NCBI GenBank assembly: GCA_029212365.1
Contig: JARGOC010000003.1
Span: 62,001 to 126,000 of the forward strand
Source of the DNA: Roseovarius sp.
GTDB lineage: Bacteria; Pseudomonadota; Alphaproteobacteria; Rhodobacterales; Rhodobacteraceae
Length of the DNA: 64,000 nt
Direction of reading: 5' to 3'
The position numbers were made by a program, and so were the translations under genes. This document shows positions 1 to 10,238 of this stretch, one piece after another. Under the pieces are notes generated by a model. That model saw nothing but the letters and a program-made list of their open reading frames with translations, had not been told where the DNA came from and did not search any database. Within the stretch, counting starts at the first letter, position 1. Each line of letters starts with the position of its first letter.

Positions 1-67
1 GAATGGCCGCGACATAGCCACCGGGGCCTGCACCAATTACGATCATGTCAAAGGATTTGGCAGCCAT
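1..67 (-). CDS. lpdA: Dihydrolipoyl dehydrogenase (E3), N-terminal fragment
   Basis: Only the first 22 codons lie in the window; the gene continues past the left edge. The visible residues contain the FAD dinucleotide-binding motif GAGPGGYVAA, which with the preceding DMIVI strand is typical of lipoamide dehydrogenase, the E3 flavoprotein that reoxidises dihydrolipoyl groups of 2-oxoacid dehydrogenase complexes. The start is supported by GGAGG five bases upstream of ATG. It is far from the pdhABC genes near 52-56 kb, so it may serve pyruvate dehydrogenase, 2-oxoglutarate dehydrogenase or both. The assignment rests on a short stretch; another flavoprotein of the same superfamily cannot be fully excluded. 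Confidence 0.75.
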   Translation of the reverse strand, partial: MAAKSFDMIVIGAGPGGYVAAI

Positions 68-290
68 GCTTGCCTCCATCTGGAAATTAGAGCGTTGCGC
101 AAAAAGCCTGGGTTGCGCTTTTGCGAAACGCTGCAAAACGTTCATATTTCTTACGGGATTCCGGCTTTTCCCTGGCTCAGGTTTAAGTCGAAACACTTTA
201 GTTTAGTATTAAGCTACTTTTTGGCCGCTCACAATGACACAGCGCCCAACGCGGGATTTGGAGCCGGGTGAGCTGCTGTTTGCTGGGGGA

Positions 291-875
291 TCAGGCGGCG
301 GTGGCTGTCTGCAGTTTGCGCAGGGTCATGCCATATCCACCTGCTGCAAGATACTCCTGCTCAAGCGCGCTTGTGGTCCGGTTCAGCGCCTCATTGCGAT
401 AGGGAAAGCGGCCGAACTGGCGGATCACATCGCGGTGCGCCTGCGCGTGGATCAATTGATCTGCCCCGCCCTGTGGCATGCGTTCGCACATCAGACGCAC
501 GCAGCGGTCCTGATCACACAGGTTTTCCGAATGCATCAACGGCATATAAAAGAACTGTCGGGCCGGTTCATCAATGCGCATGTCCCATTTGCGGTTGATC
601 GCCACTTTGGCAGCGGCCAGGGCGTGTTTGTCCGTGGCAAAGGCCGCCCCCTGTTGGCGAAACATATTGCGCGGCAATTGATCCATCAGGATAATATAGG
701 CCAACGTGCCTGTGGGATACGTCAGCCACAGCGCATGCGCCCCTTCGCGGGCGCTTTGCCATGCATCGCCAAATCTATCACGAACTGTCTGATCCAGTGC
801 ATCGGTCGGGTTGTACCACCCGGATTCACCAATCTCATCCAACCAAAACCTCAGTACATCTGTCGGCGCAACCAT
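291..875 (-). CDS. DUF924 family protein
   Basis: A 194-residue soluble protein of the DUF924 family, whose biochemical role is not established. Typical family segments are visible: an N-terminal VLRFWLDEIG, the DQLPRNMFR motif at about residues 65-73, and FFYMPLMHSENL near 108-119. The length fits the family. I chose the ATG at 875 because AGGAG lies seven bases before it; an upstream in-frame ATG at 899 has no comparable site. It reads towards lpdA across a 223-bp spacer, so the two may be transcribed separately. Confidence 0.85.
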   Translation of the reverse strand: MVAPTDVLRFWLDEIGESGWYNPTDALDQTVRDRFGDAWQSAREGAHALWLTYPTGTLAYIILMDQLPRNMFRQQGAAFATDKHALAAAKVAINRKWDMRIDEPARQFFYMPLMHSENLCDQDRCVRLMCERMPQGGADQLIHAQAHRDVIRQFGRFPYRNEALNRTTSALEQEYLAAGGYGMTLRKLQTATAA

Positions 876-968
876 GGATAGTCTCCTCATGTGCTCCATG
901 ACGGTTTTGTAAACGTTAACGCCAATGTGGAAAATTGGAACAGTAAAGAATTGCTACAATTCGACATA

Positions 969-2231
969 TTATTCTTGTTCGTTTTCTTCTTGCTCCTGGG
1001 CCACTTCAATGGCGTATTCCTGAGCGACCTCAGCAATGAGGCCAGAACCGGTCGCACCAAGGGGGGAATAGCTGTCTGTATCCTCGATCGACGGTGCTGC
1101 GCGTTGGGTCATCCGGTAGGCAGCATAGATCGCCATCAAGAAGGCCAGAACGCTGATGAACAGGAAAAACCCCCAAGGTCCGACACCCCCCATCAACCAG
1201 CCGGTGATGACCGGCCCGGCCACAGCCCCCAGCCCGTTGATGAACACCATCCCGCCTGCTGCCGCGGCCATATCATCATGATCCAGAAAGTCGTTAATAT
1301 AGGCGATCAGCAGGGAATAAAGTGGGTTGGACATGCCCCCAATCAGGAAGGCCGAGACCAGCAGCATCGTGAATGTGCCGCCCAGGATCATCCCCAAGAC
1401 ACCGCCAACTCCCAACACGACAGTCGACCCAAAAATCAACACGCGCCGGTCCATTCGATCCGACAACCAACCGATTGGGAACTGCAACACCAGGGCCGCC
1501 ACAAAGAACATTGAAACGAAGATCGAGATTTGCCCAATGCTCAGCCCGGCCTCGGCGCCGTAAACAGGTGCCATGCCAAACTGTGCCGAAAATATGCCCC
1601 CCAGCAGAAACATCCCGACACAGCCCAACGGGGAAATCTTTAGTATTTCCAGTAAGCTAAGCGGCTTGGTGGTGGAAAACGCCGGGGTCGGCCCAACCGA
1701 CAACAAAATCGGCGCAAAGGCCAGAGACACCAAGATTGAAGGGATGATGAACAAGATATATCCACCCGGATCAGCCACCAGCATCAGCGCCTGTGCACTG
1801 ACGATCCCAACCATTTGCATAATCATATAGAGCGAAAGCGCCTTGCCACGATTTTTGTTATCGGCCGCATCATTGAGCCAGCTTTCGGCCGTCACATAAA
1901 CGCCCGAGAAACAAAACCCGATCAGAATGCGCGCTGCCCCCCAGGCAATGGGATCAGTGAAAACCGGATAGATGATCATCACCGCCGAGATCAGTGACCC
2001 AAGGGCCGCAAACACCCGCACATGCCCGACCCGGCGGATCATGTCGGGGGCCATGCGCGACCCAAACAAAAATCCCACGAAATAGCCGGACATAACCAGC
2101 GACATTTCATATGTGGAAAAGCCTTCGATTTCGCCCCGCACCCCCAGCAGGGTGCTTTGCATCCCGTTGCCGACCTGCAGCAGCATCATGCCCAACAACA
2201 GCGCCCATGCGCTTTTCAACACATTGATCAT
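969..2231 (-). CDS. MFS transporter (YcaD-like)
   Basis: A 420-residue major facilitator superfamily permease with about twelve hydrophobic segments. The loop motif GSRMAPDMIRRVGHVRV (about residues 57-73) is the MFS motif-A region, and GWLSDRMDRR marks its repeat in the second half. The ESWLND segment after TM4 is typical of the YcaD/YfkF-like group. The C-terminus is acidic and glutamate rich (EVAQEQEENEQE). The ATG at 2231 is preceded by GAGGAG at nine bases; a TTG nine bases upstream is an alternative start. The substrate cannot be inferred from sequence or neighbours. Confidence 0.85.
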   Translation of the reverse strand: MINVLKSAWALLLGMMLLQVGNGMQSTLLGVRGEIEGFSTYEMSLVMSGYFVGFLFGSRMAPDMIRRVGHVRVFAALGSLISAVMIIYPVFTDPIAWGAARILIGFCFSGVYVTAESWLNDAADNKNRGKALSLYMIMQMVGIVSAQALMLVADPGGYILFIIPSILVSLAFAPILLSVGPTPAFSTTKPLSLLEILKISPLGCVGMFLLGGIFSAQFGMAPVYGAEAGLSIGQISIFVSMFFVAALVLQFPIGWLSDRMDRRVLIFGSTVVLGVGGVLGMILGGTFTMLLVSAFLIGGMSNPLYSLLIAYINDFLDHDDMAAAAGGMVFINGLGAVAGPVITGWLMGGVGPWGFFLFISVLAFLMAIYAAYRMTQRAAPSIEDTDSYSPLGATGSGLIAEVAQEYAIEVAQEQEENEQE

Positions 2232-2300
2232 TTCACCCAACTCCTCAGGCGTCCGGCGCGCGGGCCGGAGGTGTCAAACAGGCGTGCGAGTCAGCGCACG

Positions 2301-3374
2301 CTATTTATTCGCGTTGACAGTGTTTTTCCTTGGGATCAACAATGAAGCGTCGCCATAGGAAAAAAAGCGATACATATTTGTGATCGCGTGGGCATAGATA
2401 TGCCGGATTTCCTCTTGGCCAATCAGGGCAGAGACCAGCATCATCAGGGTTGAGCGTGGCAAATGAAAGTTGGTCATCAGCGCATCAGCCACCTGAAATG
2501 TGAACCCCGGATAGATGAAAATATCCGTTTCCCCCTGCCATGGTGCAATCTGGCCGGTGCGGGCGGCGGTCTCTATCAGGCGCAAGGCCGTGGTGCCCAC
2601 AGGGATCACGCGCCCGCCCGCGGCTTTGGTGGCGGCAATCTCATCGGCGGCCTGTGTGCTGACTTCGCCCCATTCGGCATGCATCTTGTGGGTGGCCACA
2701 TCATCCACTTTGACCGGCAGAAAAGTGCCCGCGCCCACATGCAGGGTGACATGGGTAAACTGCACGCCTTTGGCGGCGATGGCCTGCAGCAACGCATCAT
2801 CAAAATGCAACGAGGCCGTGGGAGCTGCCACGGCGCCCGGATTTTGGGCAAACACGGTTTGGTAATCGGTTTTGTCACGCTCATCGGCCTTGCGCAGCGC
2901 CTCGATATAAGGCGGCAGCGGCATGGCTCCGGCAGCGGCCAAGGCGGCATCAAAACCATCCCCCGTCAGGTTAAAGCGCAGATGCGCCTGCCCGCCCTCG
3001 CGCCCCAGCATTTCAGCCCAAAGCGTTTCAGAGAAGTGCACCACTTCGCCGTCACGCAGCTTTTTCAGCGGCTTGATCAGCGCTGACCAACTGCCGTCTG
3101 GCTGAGGATGCAGCAGGGTCACCTCCATTCTGGCGCTGGTTTCGCCCTGATCACCTGTGCGTTTGCGCGCGCCAGTTAGACGCGCGGGGATCACGCGCGT
3201 GTCGTTCAACACCAGCCGATCACCGGGGCGCAGCCAATCGGGCAGGTCATGCACATGGGCATCGGTGATGGTATCGCCGTCACTCACCAGCAGCCTCGCG
3301 GCGGTGCGCGGGCTGGCAGGCCGAGTGGCAATCAGGCCCTCGGGCAAATCAAAATCAAAGTCAGACAGTTTCAT
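2301..3374 (-). CDS. queA: S-adenosylmethionine:tRNA ribosyltransferase-isomerase
   Basis: A 357-residue QueA, which transfers and isomerises the ribosyl group of S-adenosylmethionine onto 7-aminomethyl-7-deazaguanine in tRNA, giving epoxyqueuosine at wobble position 34. Diagnostic segments are the N-terminal [22 protein letters not shown], the [11 protein letters not shown] strand, the central ASLHFDD, the [10 protein letters not shown] stretch and the C-terminal [16 protein letters not shown]. Length is normal. The start ATG overlaps the stop of the upstream AsmA-like gene as ATGA, which implies translational coupling. The role is cytoplasmic tRNA modification. Confidence 0.97.
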   Translation of the reverse strand: MKLSDFDFDLPEGLIATRPASPRTAARLLVSDGDTITDAHVHDLPDWLRPGDRLVLNDTRVIPARLTGARKRTGDQGETSARMEVTLLHPQPDGSWSALIKPLKKLRDGEVVHFSETLWAEMLGREGGQAHLRFNLTGDGFDAALAAAGAMPLPPYIEALRKADERDKTDYQTVFAQNPGAVAAPTASLHFDDALLQAIAAKGVQFTHVTLHVGAGTFLPVKVDDVATHKMHAEWGEVSTQAADEIAATKAAGGRVIPVGTTALRLIETAARTGQIAPWQGETDIFIYPGFTFQVADALMTNFHLPRSTLMMLVSALIGQEEIRHIYAHAITNMYRFFSYGDASLLIPRKNTVNANK

Positions 3375-6300
3375 CGTTGCACCTGCGGTGGTGGTTTGCG
3401 GAACAATTCACGGAACATCCCCGGCGTCAGCAGCGACAGGGGGTTGACCTGCACACGCGGATCAGAGGCGGGGCCTGTCAGCTCATAATTAAACCCGATC
3501 AAGCCTTCGCCGCGCCGGGTGAATATGCCACCAACGGCATTGACCAGATACAAGGGCGAAAACACGCCCTGCATATCCATCTGACCGCTTTCCAGATAAT
3601 AATACCCATCCATCGAAATCCCCATAGAGGCCCCCACCGCGCTGCCTTGTTCAAGGATCACGCGGTCAGGGGTCAGCTGAAAATCCGCCTCGATTTGGCC
3701 AAAGTGGATGCCTTCGCCGTCAAGCTGTTCCAGAATTCCCACCACGCTGAGTGTGTTAAGCAGGGCCGCCAAAGCAGGCGCATCCTTCAGGCGCAATTGC
3801 TGCACTGTCAGTTTGCCGTTGTAGCTGCCTTTGGCGGTGGCTGGGAACAACACCAGATCCATCTGGCCCTTGCGGGCGTTTTTCAACAATCCTGCGGATT
3901 TCAGCACCCCGCCGGCGTTGTCTGACTGGATGCGAAACGCGCTGCGATTGCCCTGAGGCAGCACGATACCGTTTATCGCGGCACCGCCATTTACGTTGCC
4001 CGTGAACTTGCCATCGGCCCCTTTGGACAAATCCAGATCAGCCTTGAAGTTGGTCAGCGAAATACCATCAGAAACCTGCAACCGATCGAGGCTCAGGCTG
4101 ACCGGGCCACCCTTGGCGTTGCGGCTGGCGCTGCCGCTGCCATCGCCCGCCAGTGAGGTTTGTCGCAGATCAATTGTGCCGCCTTTGACCTGCACTGCCG
4201 GGGTGGCGTTGGCCCCTCGCCCCACCAGATCAACCGGCGCATTCAGCCAAGTGCCCGCACGCACACGGCTGAAACTGGCGCGCTCCAGTTGGCCATTGGG
4301 CTTCAGCTTAACCGTGCCATCAGCCACCAACCCGCCAGCATTCAGCGACAATTTATCAATATTGGGAGGCGTCCCCAGAGTGCCCGTCACATCCAGCGTG
4401 CCGCGCGCTTTGCGTGACAGCACCCAGCCCAAGGGTTTCAGGCTCAGCCCCAGCCCGCCAAGCGATGAGCTGAGCGCGAAGCGTCCTGGGCGATCCTTGG
4501 CAAAATCAATGGTCATGTCGCCCTGCCCCACCCCCGAGATGGTGCCCGGTGGTAGGCCAATGCCAAATTCATCGGCAAAGCGTTCTGACAATTCGATCGT
4601 GCCCGTCAGACGGCTCTCACCCGTCGTGCCCTTGCCGATGTCCGTACGCCACGCGCCCGAAATTGGCACACGCCCGATCCGGCCATCACCGCTGATCGTC
4701 AGGGTGCCGGTCTTGGCAGTGATATCCAGTTTGGGCGCGGCCAGCACACGGCCCTTGACCAGGATTTCGGAACGCACCTCGCGGGCTGTGGCGCGGATGT
4801 CATAATTTACATCCTCAGGCGTCACTTTCTTTTTCAGCTGAAAGTTAAGCGTTCCTTGGATATCGGCCAGCCCATCGGCCAATGTCACGGGGCGCCCGGC
4901 CTTTTGCAAAAACCGGAACGGTTTGGAATCAAGCAAAGACAAGGCGGCCGTGATCGTGCTTTTGGCCTTGAGCCGGACAATGGCCGGGCTTTGTTTAACG
5001 CCCACATTCGAGATGATAAAACTGGTGCCTGCAATATCCACGCGCCCACCTTGAGGCGCGGTGACATGGCCGCGATCAGCCGCAATCACAAAGCGGTTGT
5101 CATAAAGGGATCCGTGCCCCGCAGCCCCTTGGATCACTGGCACATCCTTGATGAAACGTGTCTCAAGATCGTTGAATTCAAACCCCAGAAAAAAGTCAGG
5201 GCGGTGCTTGGGGGCCGAGCGCAGAGCCAGTTGGATATCACTCAGCTTGGCTGCATCTACATTCTTGCTGATCCAGGTGCGTGTTGGCGGCACCATCCGT
5301 TCGGGCCACAACTGCAACAATCGCTCAGGCGTGATCGCATCCATGCGCCCATCCAGCGCAACAGACCAACCCTCCTCTTGTGCCGCCGCCTTGCCTGTCA
5401 GCACCAGACGCTGGCCCTGGTCGCTAAAGCTCATCTCGCCCAGGGTCAGCTCAAACGGATCGAGCCTTAGCCGGGTTTCCATCGTGGCGCCCTCAATCGC
5501 CACAGGCGCGGCATAGAGATCATCCGGATTGGCGCGCAACTCAGTGATGCGAAACTGCGACCACAATTCGGTTGGCCACCCCACATCTGCCCCCACCAAA
5601 AAGGCCTTGCCCTCTACCCGCGCGGTCATCCATTTGCTGGCCACAAACACTTCGTCAACCTGCATAGACTGCGTGTTGGGATCATAGGTAAAATAGGCCT
5701 GCGCCTTTGAAAACGGAATTGGGTTGGTGGCATCAGTCGGCTGCAGCGCACCTGCCCCGATCTGCAACGTCGCGTTCAGCGGGCCCAATGCACCTGCGTC
5801 TTCGACCGATGCCCGCAGCGCCCCGGAAATGGGGGCATCCAGCGCCTCAAGCCAGGCCAGAGCGGGGGATTGTCCGGCGATATCGCGGGCGGGCATATCC
5901 TCAAAACTTACTCCGAATTGCGCAGCGGTTTGGCCGATTTCGCCGGTGTAATTCATCTCCAGCGTGGTGGCGTAGCCGCGATTGCCCAGCAGTACAAAAT
6001 CGCCGCGCAGCTGCAGGGTTTCTTTTGTACGGGTCAGCTCGATCCGGCCGCCATCCACCGTCCAGCCACGCCGCGCACGGGCATCTTCGTATTGAATGGT
6101 CAGATTGCCCGCTTCGATCCGCTTGAGGGCGGAAAAATTGGGCCTGAGCAGGAATTGATCCATCTGCTGGATCAGCCCTGCAAAACTAGGGGCTTCCTGT
6201 ACGGTTTCGGGGCTATCCCCCACCGCCAGCCCGATATTGCCTTGCGCACTGCGGCGCAGACGCACAGTAGCACCCGACAGGCGAATCGTACCCGGCTGCA

Positions 6301-6691
6301 CCTGCCCGCGCAGCAAGGGGCGCAGGGCCAATGTGCCGTCCACGTCAGACAACACGGCCAACGGCTCGCCCTGCGCATCAGAAATGGCCAGATTGCGCAA
6401 AACCAAACGCGGCACCCAGTCGCGCTCCAGCACCACGGCCATATCGCCAAAGTCAAAATGCGCGTTCTGGACTTCGCCATTGATCCGCTCGGACATGGAT
6501 TGGCGCAGCCAGTCAGGCGCACTGATCTGTTTGCCACGGATTGCAAACAGACCGATGAGCGCACTCAACAGCACTATTCCGACAATCCCACAGATCAACA
6601 GACACACCCGCCCTACCCGGCTGCGGCGGGGTTTGGGCGTGTCGGCTTGTGCTTCGGGCGCGGGGCCGGTTTCGGGGTCTGGCTCGCTCAT
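3371..6691 (-). CDS. AsmA/YhdP-like envelope protein with DUF3971-type region
   Basis: A 1106-residue protein with a single transmembrane segment near residues 30-52 ([19 protein letters not shown]) after a basic cytoplasmic tail; the rest would lie in the periplasm. The repetitive beta-rich body and the C-terminal [20 protein letters not shown] segment resemble the AsmA-like/YhdP group, bridge-like proteins implicated in moving phospholipid between inner and outer membranes. That function comes from the family and is not shown here. The ATG at 6691 has AGGAG four bases upstream; a start at 6718 is possible but less convincing. It overlaps queA by four bases. It is divergent from bcp across 106 bp. 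Confidence 0.8.
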   Translation of the reverse strand: MSEPDPETGPAPEAQADTPKPRRSRVGRVCLLICGIVGIVLLSALIGLFAIRGKQISAPDWLRQSMSERINGEVQNAHFDFGDMAVVLERDWVPRLVLRNLAISDAQGEPLAVLSDVDGTLALRPLLRGQVQPGTIRLSGATVRLRRSAQGNIGLAVGDSPETVQEAPSFAGLIQQMDQFLLRPNFSALKRIEAGNLTIQYEDARARRGWTVDGGRIELTRTKETLQLRGDFVLLGNRGYATTLEMNYTGEIGQTAAQFGVSFEDMPARDIAGQSPALAWLEALDAPISGALRASVEDAGALGPLNATLQIGAGALQPTDATNPIPFSKAQAYFTYDPNTQSMQVDEVFVASKWMTARVEGKAFLVGADVGWPTELWSQFRITELRANPDDLYAAPVAIEGATMETRLRLDPFELTLGEMSFSDQGQRLVLTGKAAAQEEGWSVALDGRMDAITPERLLQLWPERMVPPTRTWISKNVDAAKLSDIQLALRSAPKHRPDFFLGFEFNDLETRFIKDVPVIQGAAGHGSLYDNRFVIAADRGHVTAPQGGRVDIAGTSFIISNVGVKQSPAIVRLKAKSTITAALSLLDSKPFRFLQKAGRPVTLADGLADIQGTLNFQLKKKVTPEDVNYDIRATAREVRSEILVKGRVLAAPKLDITAKTGTLTISGDGRIGRVPISGAWRTDIGKGTTGESRLTGTIELSERFADEFGIGLPPGTISGVGQGDMTIDFAKDRPGRFALSSSLGGLGLSLKPLGWVLSRKARGTLDVTGTLGTPPNIDKLSLNAGGLVADGTVKLKPNGQLERASFSRVRAGTWLNAPVDLVGRGANATPAVQVKGGTIDLRQTSLAGDGSGSASRNAKGGPVSLSLDRLQVSDGISLTNFKADLDLSKGADGKFTGNVNGGAAINGIVLPQGNRSAFRIQSDNAGGVLKSAGLLKNARKGQMDLVLFPATAKGSYNGKLTVQQLRLKDAPALAALLNTLSVVGILEQLDGEGIHFGQIEADFQLTPDRVILEQGSAVGASMGISMDGYYYLESGQMDMQGVFSPLYLVNAVGGIFTRRGEGLIGFNYELTGPASDPRVQVNPLSLLTPGMFRELFRKPPPQVQR

Positions 6692-6797
6692 AGAACTCCT
6701 GAACGTACGGATTGGCATATGGTAAGTCGGGTTTCCTTTGTTCTCGCCTTTTGTGGCAGAATATGAAAGTCACATTGCGACCAAACAAGGATGCCAC

Positions 6798-7259
6798 ATG
6801 CCCGATATCACAGATATGGCCCCTGATTTCACCCTGCCCCGCGATGGGGGTGGCGAGATCACGCTGTCAGAGTTGAAACCACAAGCCGTGGTTTTGTTCT
6901 TCTATCCACGCGATGACACCCCCGGATGCACCACCGAGGCGATTGGATTTACCCAAAGCGGGCAAGCCTTTGATGATGCCAATGTCACCGTGCTGGGCAT
7001 TTCCAAAGACAGCGTCGCCAAGCATGACAAGTTCCGTGACAAGCATGGCCTTGGCGTGGCGCTTTTGTCAGATGAGGCCAGCGATGTGTGTGAACGCTAC
7101 GGTGTGTGGAAAGAAAAAAACATGTACGGCAAGACGTTTATGGGCATTGAGCGCACGACCTTCCTGATTGATGGAACGGGCCGCATTGCGCAGGTCTGGA
7201 ACAAAGTCAAAGTGCCCGGTCATGTGGATGACGTTCTGAGCGCGGCCAAATCGCTGTGA
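6798..7259 (+). CDS. bcp: Thioredoxin-dependent peroxiredoxin, Bcp/PrxQ family
   Basis: A 153-residue peroxiredoxin that reduces hydrogen peroxide and organic hydroperoxides using thioredoxin. The active-site motif FYPRDDTPGCTTEA places the peroxidatic cysteine at residue 44. E. coli Bcp has a resolving cysteine five residues later; here that position (49) is isoleucine, so this enzyme may work as a one-Cys type or use the only other cysteine, near residue 97 (SDVCERYG). The ATG at 6798 follows AAGG by seven bases, and the product then begins with the typical MPDITDMAPDF. It overlaps the next gene by four bases (GTGA). Confidence 0.95.
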   Translation: MPDITDMAPDFTLPRDGGGEITLSELKPQAVVLFFYPRDDTPGCTTEAIGFTQSGQAFDDANVTVLGISKDSVAKHDKFRDKHGLGVALLSDEASDVCERYGVWKEKNMYGKTFMGIERTTFLIDGTGRIAQVWNKVKVPGHVDDVLSAAKSL

Positions 7260-8065
7260 GCACGCTCACTCAGATGGCGGTTGATGTGCTGAACACCTCC
7301 GATGGCCGTGCCAAAACGGCCCTATCACTGCAACATGCAAAGACCTGGTTTGAGGCGCGCGCCGCCGGGGTGGATATTCCGCTGGGGGATGCGCAGCCGC
7401 CGCTGACACCGGCACGGCCCCAAAAGCCTGAGTTACTCAACCCGCGTGATGTACCGCGCCGCCGCCCCGGCAGCCCACAGGGTCGGATCGCCCTTTTGCA
7501 CGCTGTGGCACACATCGAGCTAAACGCCGTGGACTTGCATTGGGATATCATCGCGCGGTTTGCAGATGTTAAAATGCCGATGGGATACTATGATGATTGG
7601 GTCAAGGCTGCGAGCGAAGAATCCAAACATTTCAATTTGATATCCGACTGTCTTGAGGACATGGGCAGCCATTACGGCGCCCTGCCAGCGCATGCCGGAA
7701 TGTGGCGCGCGGCCGAAGATACTGTGGATGATTTCATGGGCCGTCTGGCCGTGGTGCCCATGGTGTTAGAGGCCCGTGGATTGGACGTGACCCCCGGCAT
7801 GATCGAGGTTTTTTCCAAAGCAGGCGAGGTTCAGGCGGTAGAAGCGATGAACGTGATCTACAGCGAGGAAGTGGCGCATGTGGCCTATGGCTCAAAGTGG
7901 TTTCACTTTCTATGCGGCCGTCATGATCTGGACCCAAAAGAGGTGTTTCACGAGCTGGTGCGCACCTATTTTCATGGGCCATTAAAGCCTCCCTTCAATG
8001 AGGAAAAACGTGCCGAAGCAGGGCTGCCGCCCGATTTCTATTGGCCACTGACCGAAACCCCATGA
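7256..8065 (+). CDS. Ferritin-like DUF455 family protein
   Basis: A 269-residue member of the DUF455 family with a ferritin-like four-helix fold. Possible metal ligands are seen in the helices: HAVAHIELNAVDLHWD, the EESKHF segment and EEVAHVAYG. The family is related to ferritin-like oxygenases, but no reaction is established. Translation starts at GTG inside the bcp stop (GTGA), so the two genes are probably co-expressed. Placement next to a peroxidase is compatible with a redox or iron role, but that is inference only. Confidence 0.85.
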   Translation: MSTLTQMAVDVLNTSDGRAKTALSLQHAKTWFEARAAGVDIPLGDAQPPLTPARPQKPELLNPRDVPRRRPGSPQGRIALLHAVAHIELNAVDLHWDIIARFADVKMPMGYYDDWVKAASEESKHFNLISDCLEDMGSHYGALPAHAGMWRAAEDTVDDFMGRLAVVPMVLEARGLDVTPGMIEVFSKAGEVQAVEAMNVIYSEEVAHVAYGSKWFHFLCGRHDLDPKEVFHELVRTYFHGPLKPPFNEEKRAEAGLPPDFYWPLTETP

Positions 8066-8265
8066 GGCAACATTCACGCCGCAGGGCAAACCCTTGGAAT
8101 CGGCGGATTTTCGCCACCAGTACATCAATCCGCCAAAAACCTCGAATCACTAGGTCAAATTTCTTGCTCAACCCGAGTGCACTGGGGTATGCACGACCGC
8201 GGGGTGCCGATCACTCACACGAATACGAGCGCCACTTTGGGTTGGGATAAACTAGGGACGGGTTC

Positions 8266-9588
8266 TTGCGTACCACACTTGCGATCAAATTTGATGCTCT
8301 CTTGGAACGGTATTTTCCAGAACGGCGCGTCTTTCTAAAATCCGACACGGACACGCGGTTCATCCGTCTGCGCCCGGCCTCGCAAATGCTTGCATTCCTT
8401 GGCTGTTCGGCTGTCGTGGCCTGGGCCATTATCGCCACTGCGGTGCTTATTATGGACAGCATCGGATCGGGTAATTTCCGTGAACAGGCCAAACGTGATC
8501 AGCGCACTTATGAGACGCGCCTGAATGATCTTTCTGGCGAACGTGACTTGCGTGCAGGCGAGGCGATTGCCGCCCAAGAGCGGTTCAACTCGGCCCTGTC
8601 TGAAATTTCAAGAATGCAATCCGAGCTGCTGGCCTCCGAAACCCGGCGCCGGGAAATGGAAACCGGGATCGAAGTGATCCAGGCCACATTGCGCAAGGTG
8701 ATGAACGAACGCGATGACGCGCGTGACGAAACCACCCAACTGGCGCAATCCATCCAAGACAATGTCGGCCTGCCCGGCCAAAGCCAAACCAACGGCGGGC
8801 TGAACAAGGACACATTGGATTTCCTCACAGCCGCACTTGAAGACACCGCCACCCAACGGGATCTGGTTACTTCCAATGCCCAAGACGCTTTGCTGGCCGC
8901 CGATAAAATGGCCCAGCAGATAGCGCTGATGAAAGATCAGAACGATCAGATTTTTCGCCAACTGGAAGAGGCCATGACCATTTCGGTCGAGCCTCTGGAC
9001 AAGATGTTCAGCGCCGCAGGCATGAACACCAACAGCCTGTTGAGCACTGTTCGCAAAGGATATTCCGGACAGGGCGGCCCGCTGACACCCCTTAGTTTTT
9101 CGACACGGGGCGATGACCCTTCGGCTGATACGTTGCGTGCCAATCGCATCCTTGGCCAGATGGACAAGCTGAACCTCTATCGTATCGCCGCACAAAAAGC
9201 GCCCTTTGCAATCCCGGTGAAAAATGCCTTCCGCTACACCTCGGGCTTTGGCATGCGCTGGGGCCGGATGCACAACGGCACTGATTTTGCCGCCCCCCAT
9301 GGCACCCCGATCTATGCCACCGCCGACGGTGTTGTCACCCATGCGGGCTGGCAGTCCGGATATGGCCGGTTGGTCAAGATTCAGCATGAGTTCGGCATCG
9401 AAACCCGCTATGCCCACCAATCAAAACTCTTCGTCAAGGTAGGACAAAGGGTCTCGCGCGGGCAAAAAATTGGTGCTATGGGGAATACTGGACGTTCTAC
9501 CGGCACTCATCTACATTACGAAGTCCGTGTCGGCGGCAAGCCCGTCAACCCCATGATCTATATCAAGGCAGCGAACGATGTTTTCTAA
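8266..9588 (+). CDS. M23 family metallopeptidase with coiled coil
   Basis: A 440-residue inner-membrane-anchored peptidoglycan endopeptidase. It has a short cytoplasmic tail, one transmembrane segment at about residues 41-63, a long charged coiled-coil region (about 70-175) and a C-terminal LytM/M23 domain (about 324-430). Zinc ligands are visible as H336-x3-D340 in RMHNGTD and H415/H417 in GTHLHYE. The catalytic set is complete, so it is likely an active enzyme and not an EnvC-type activator. The start is an unusual TTG preceded by AGGGACGG. The last eleven bases overlap the bactofilin gene, a gene pairing known in several proteobacteria where bactofilin localises the peptidase. Confidence 0.92.
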   Translation: MRTTLAIKFDALLERYFPERRVFLKSDTDTRFIRLRPASQMLAFLGCSAVVAWAIIATAVLIMDSIGSGNFREQAKRDQRTYETRLNDLSGERDLRAGEAIAAQERFNSALSEISRMQSELLASETRRREMETGIEVIQATLRKVMNERDDARDETTQLAQSIQDNVGLPGQSQTNGGLNKDTLDFLTAALEDTATQRDLVTSNAQDALLAADKMAQQIALMKDQNDQIFRQLEEAMTISVEPLDKMFSAAGMNTNSLLSTVRKGYSGQGGPLTPLSFSTRGDDPSADTLRANRILGQMDKLNLYRIAAQKAPFAIPVKNAFRYTSGFGMRWGRMHNGTDFAAPHGTPIYATADGVVTHAGWQSGYGRLVKIQHEFGIETRYAHQSKLFVKVGQRVSRGQKIGAMGNTGRSTGTHLHYEVRVGGKPVNPMIYIKAANDVF

Positions 9589-10090
9589 AAGCAAAATCAA
9601 CGACCCCGCCCCGAAACCTGATGAGGTAGCAAAGCCAGCTATGCCAGCAGCCAAACCCGACGCCGCCCCTGCTGCCGCGGAATTCAAGGCCACCGCGCCC
9701 AAAGCCAAGCCGCCTGCGTCTGTGTTGTCTTCGGATTTGCATGTGACGGGCAACATGAAAACCACCGGCGATATTCAGATCGAAGGCACAGTTGAGGGCG
9801 ACATTCGCGCGCATCTGCTGACCATCGGCGAAGGCGCCACCATCAAAGGCGAAGTGATTGCTGATGATGTGGTGATCAATGGGCGCATCGTTGGACGTGT
9901 GCGTGGCCTGAAGGTGCGTCTGACCTCAACCGCGCGTGTTGAGGGCGACATCATCCACAAGACCATTGCAATTGAAAGCGGCGCTCACTTTGAGGGCTCT
10001 GTGCAACGTCAGGATGACCCGCTGAATTCCAAATCAAAGAACCCGGTACCCTCAGCCGCTCCGGTAGCGCCACAGCCTCAAAAAGGCTAA
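9578..10090 (+). CDS. Bactofilin (polymer-forming cytoskeletal protein)
   Basis: A 170-residue bactofilin, a small protein that polymerises into filaments without nucleotide and helps organise cell-wall enzymes. The N-terminal 50 residues are proline/alanine rich and probably disordered. Residues about 50-140 form the right-handed beta-helix core, with characteristic repeats such as GDIQIEGTVEGDIRAHLLTIGEGA and GEVIADDVVINGRIVGRVRG. The C-terminal tail is again proline/serine rich. It starts inside the 3' end of the M23 peptidase gene and is followed by a clear intrinsic terminator, so it ends the transcription unit. Confidence 0.95.
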   Translation: MFSKSKINDPAPKPDEVAKPAMPAAKPDAAPAAAEFKATAPKAKPPASVLSSDLHVTGNMKTTGDIQIEGTVEGDIRAHLLTIGEGATIKGEVIADDVVINGRIVGRVRGLKVRLTSTARVEGDIIHKTIAIESGAHFEGSVQRQDDPLNSKSKNPVPSAAPVAPQPQKG

Positions 10091-10111
10091 GCTTTCGGGC
10101 ACAGTAAATTT

Positions 10112-10150
10112 AGGCACCCTGCCCGATGGCAAGGGTGCCTTATTGTGTTT
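10112..10150 (+). terminator. Intrinsic terminator after the bactofilin gene
   Basis: A near-perfect 12-bp stem (AGGCACCCTGCC against GGCAAGGGTGCCT, one bulged A) with a CGAT loop at 10112-10140 is followed by TTATTGTGTTT. It lies 22 bases after the bactofilin stop and fits Rho-independent termination on the + strand. Confidence 0.85.
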
Positions 10151-10198
10151 AATCTACGAATCCAGAGCAATACGCTTTAGGTGTACGATACAGTGTAG

Positions 10199-10217
10199 GG
10201 TGGGGTTTCACCCCACC
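10199..10217. repeat. Perfect inverted repeat between convergent genes
   Basis: GGTGGGG and CCCCACC flank a five-base TTTCA loop. The repeat sits between the bactofilin terminator and the 3' end of the convergent HNH gene, 21 bases from that stop. It could help terminate leftward transcription of the HNH gene, though no strong T-run follows. Confidence 0.6.
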
Positions 10218-10238
10218 AATCGAGACCTGCTCAGCGGC

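Noticed and set aside
5870-6766. 298-codon open frame opposite the AsmA-like gene
   Set aside because: Antisense shadow; the sense strand encodes a plausible membrane-anchored protein with good start and overlap to queA.
8102-8134. GGCGGATT/AATCCGCC inverted repeat as a terminator after the DUF455 gene
   Set aside because: The A-run follows on the + strand, so the T-run would precede the hairpin in the minus direction; neither strand fits an intrinsic terminator.
8608-9420. 270-codon open frame opposite the M23 gene
   Set aside because: Antisense to a gene with complete zinc ligands; no ribosome binding site or recognisable domain.
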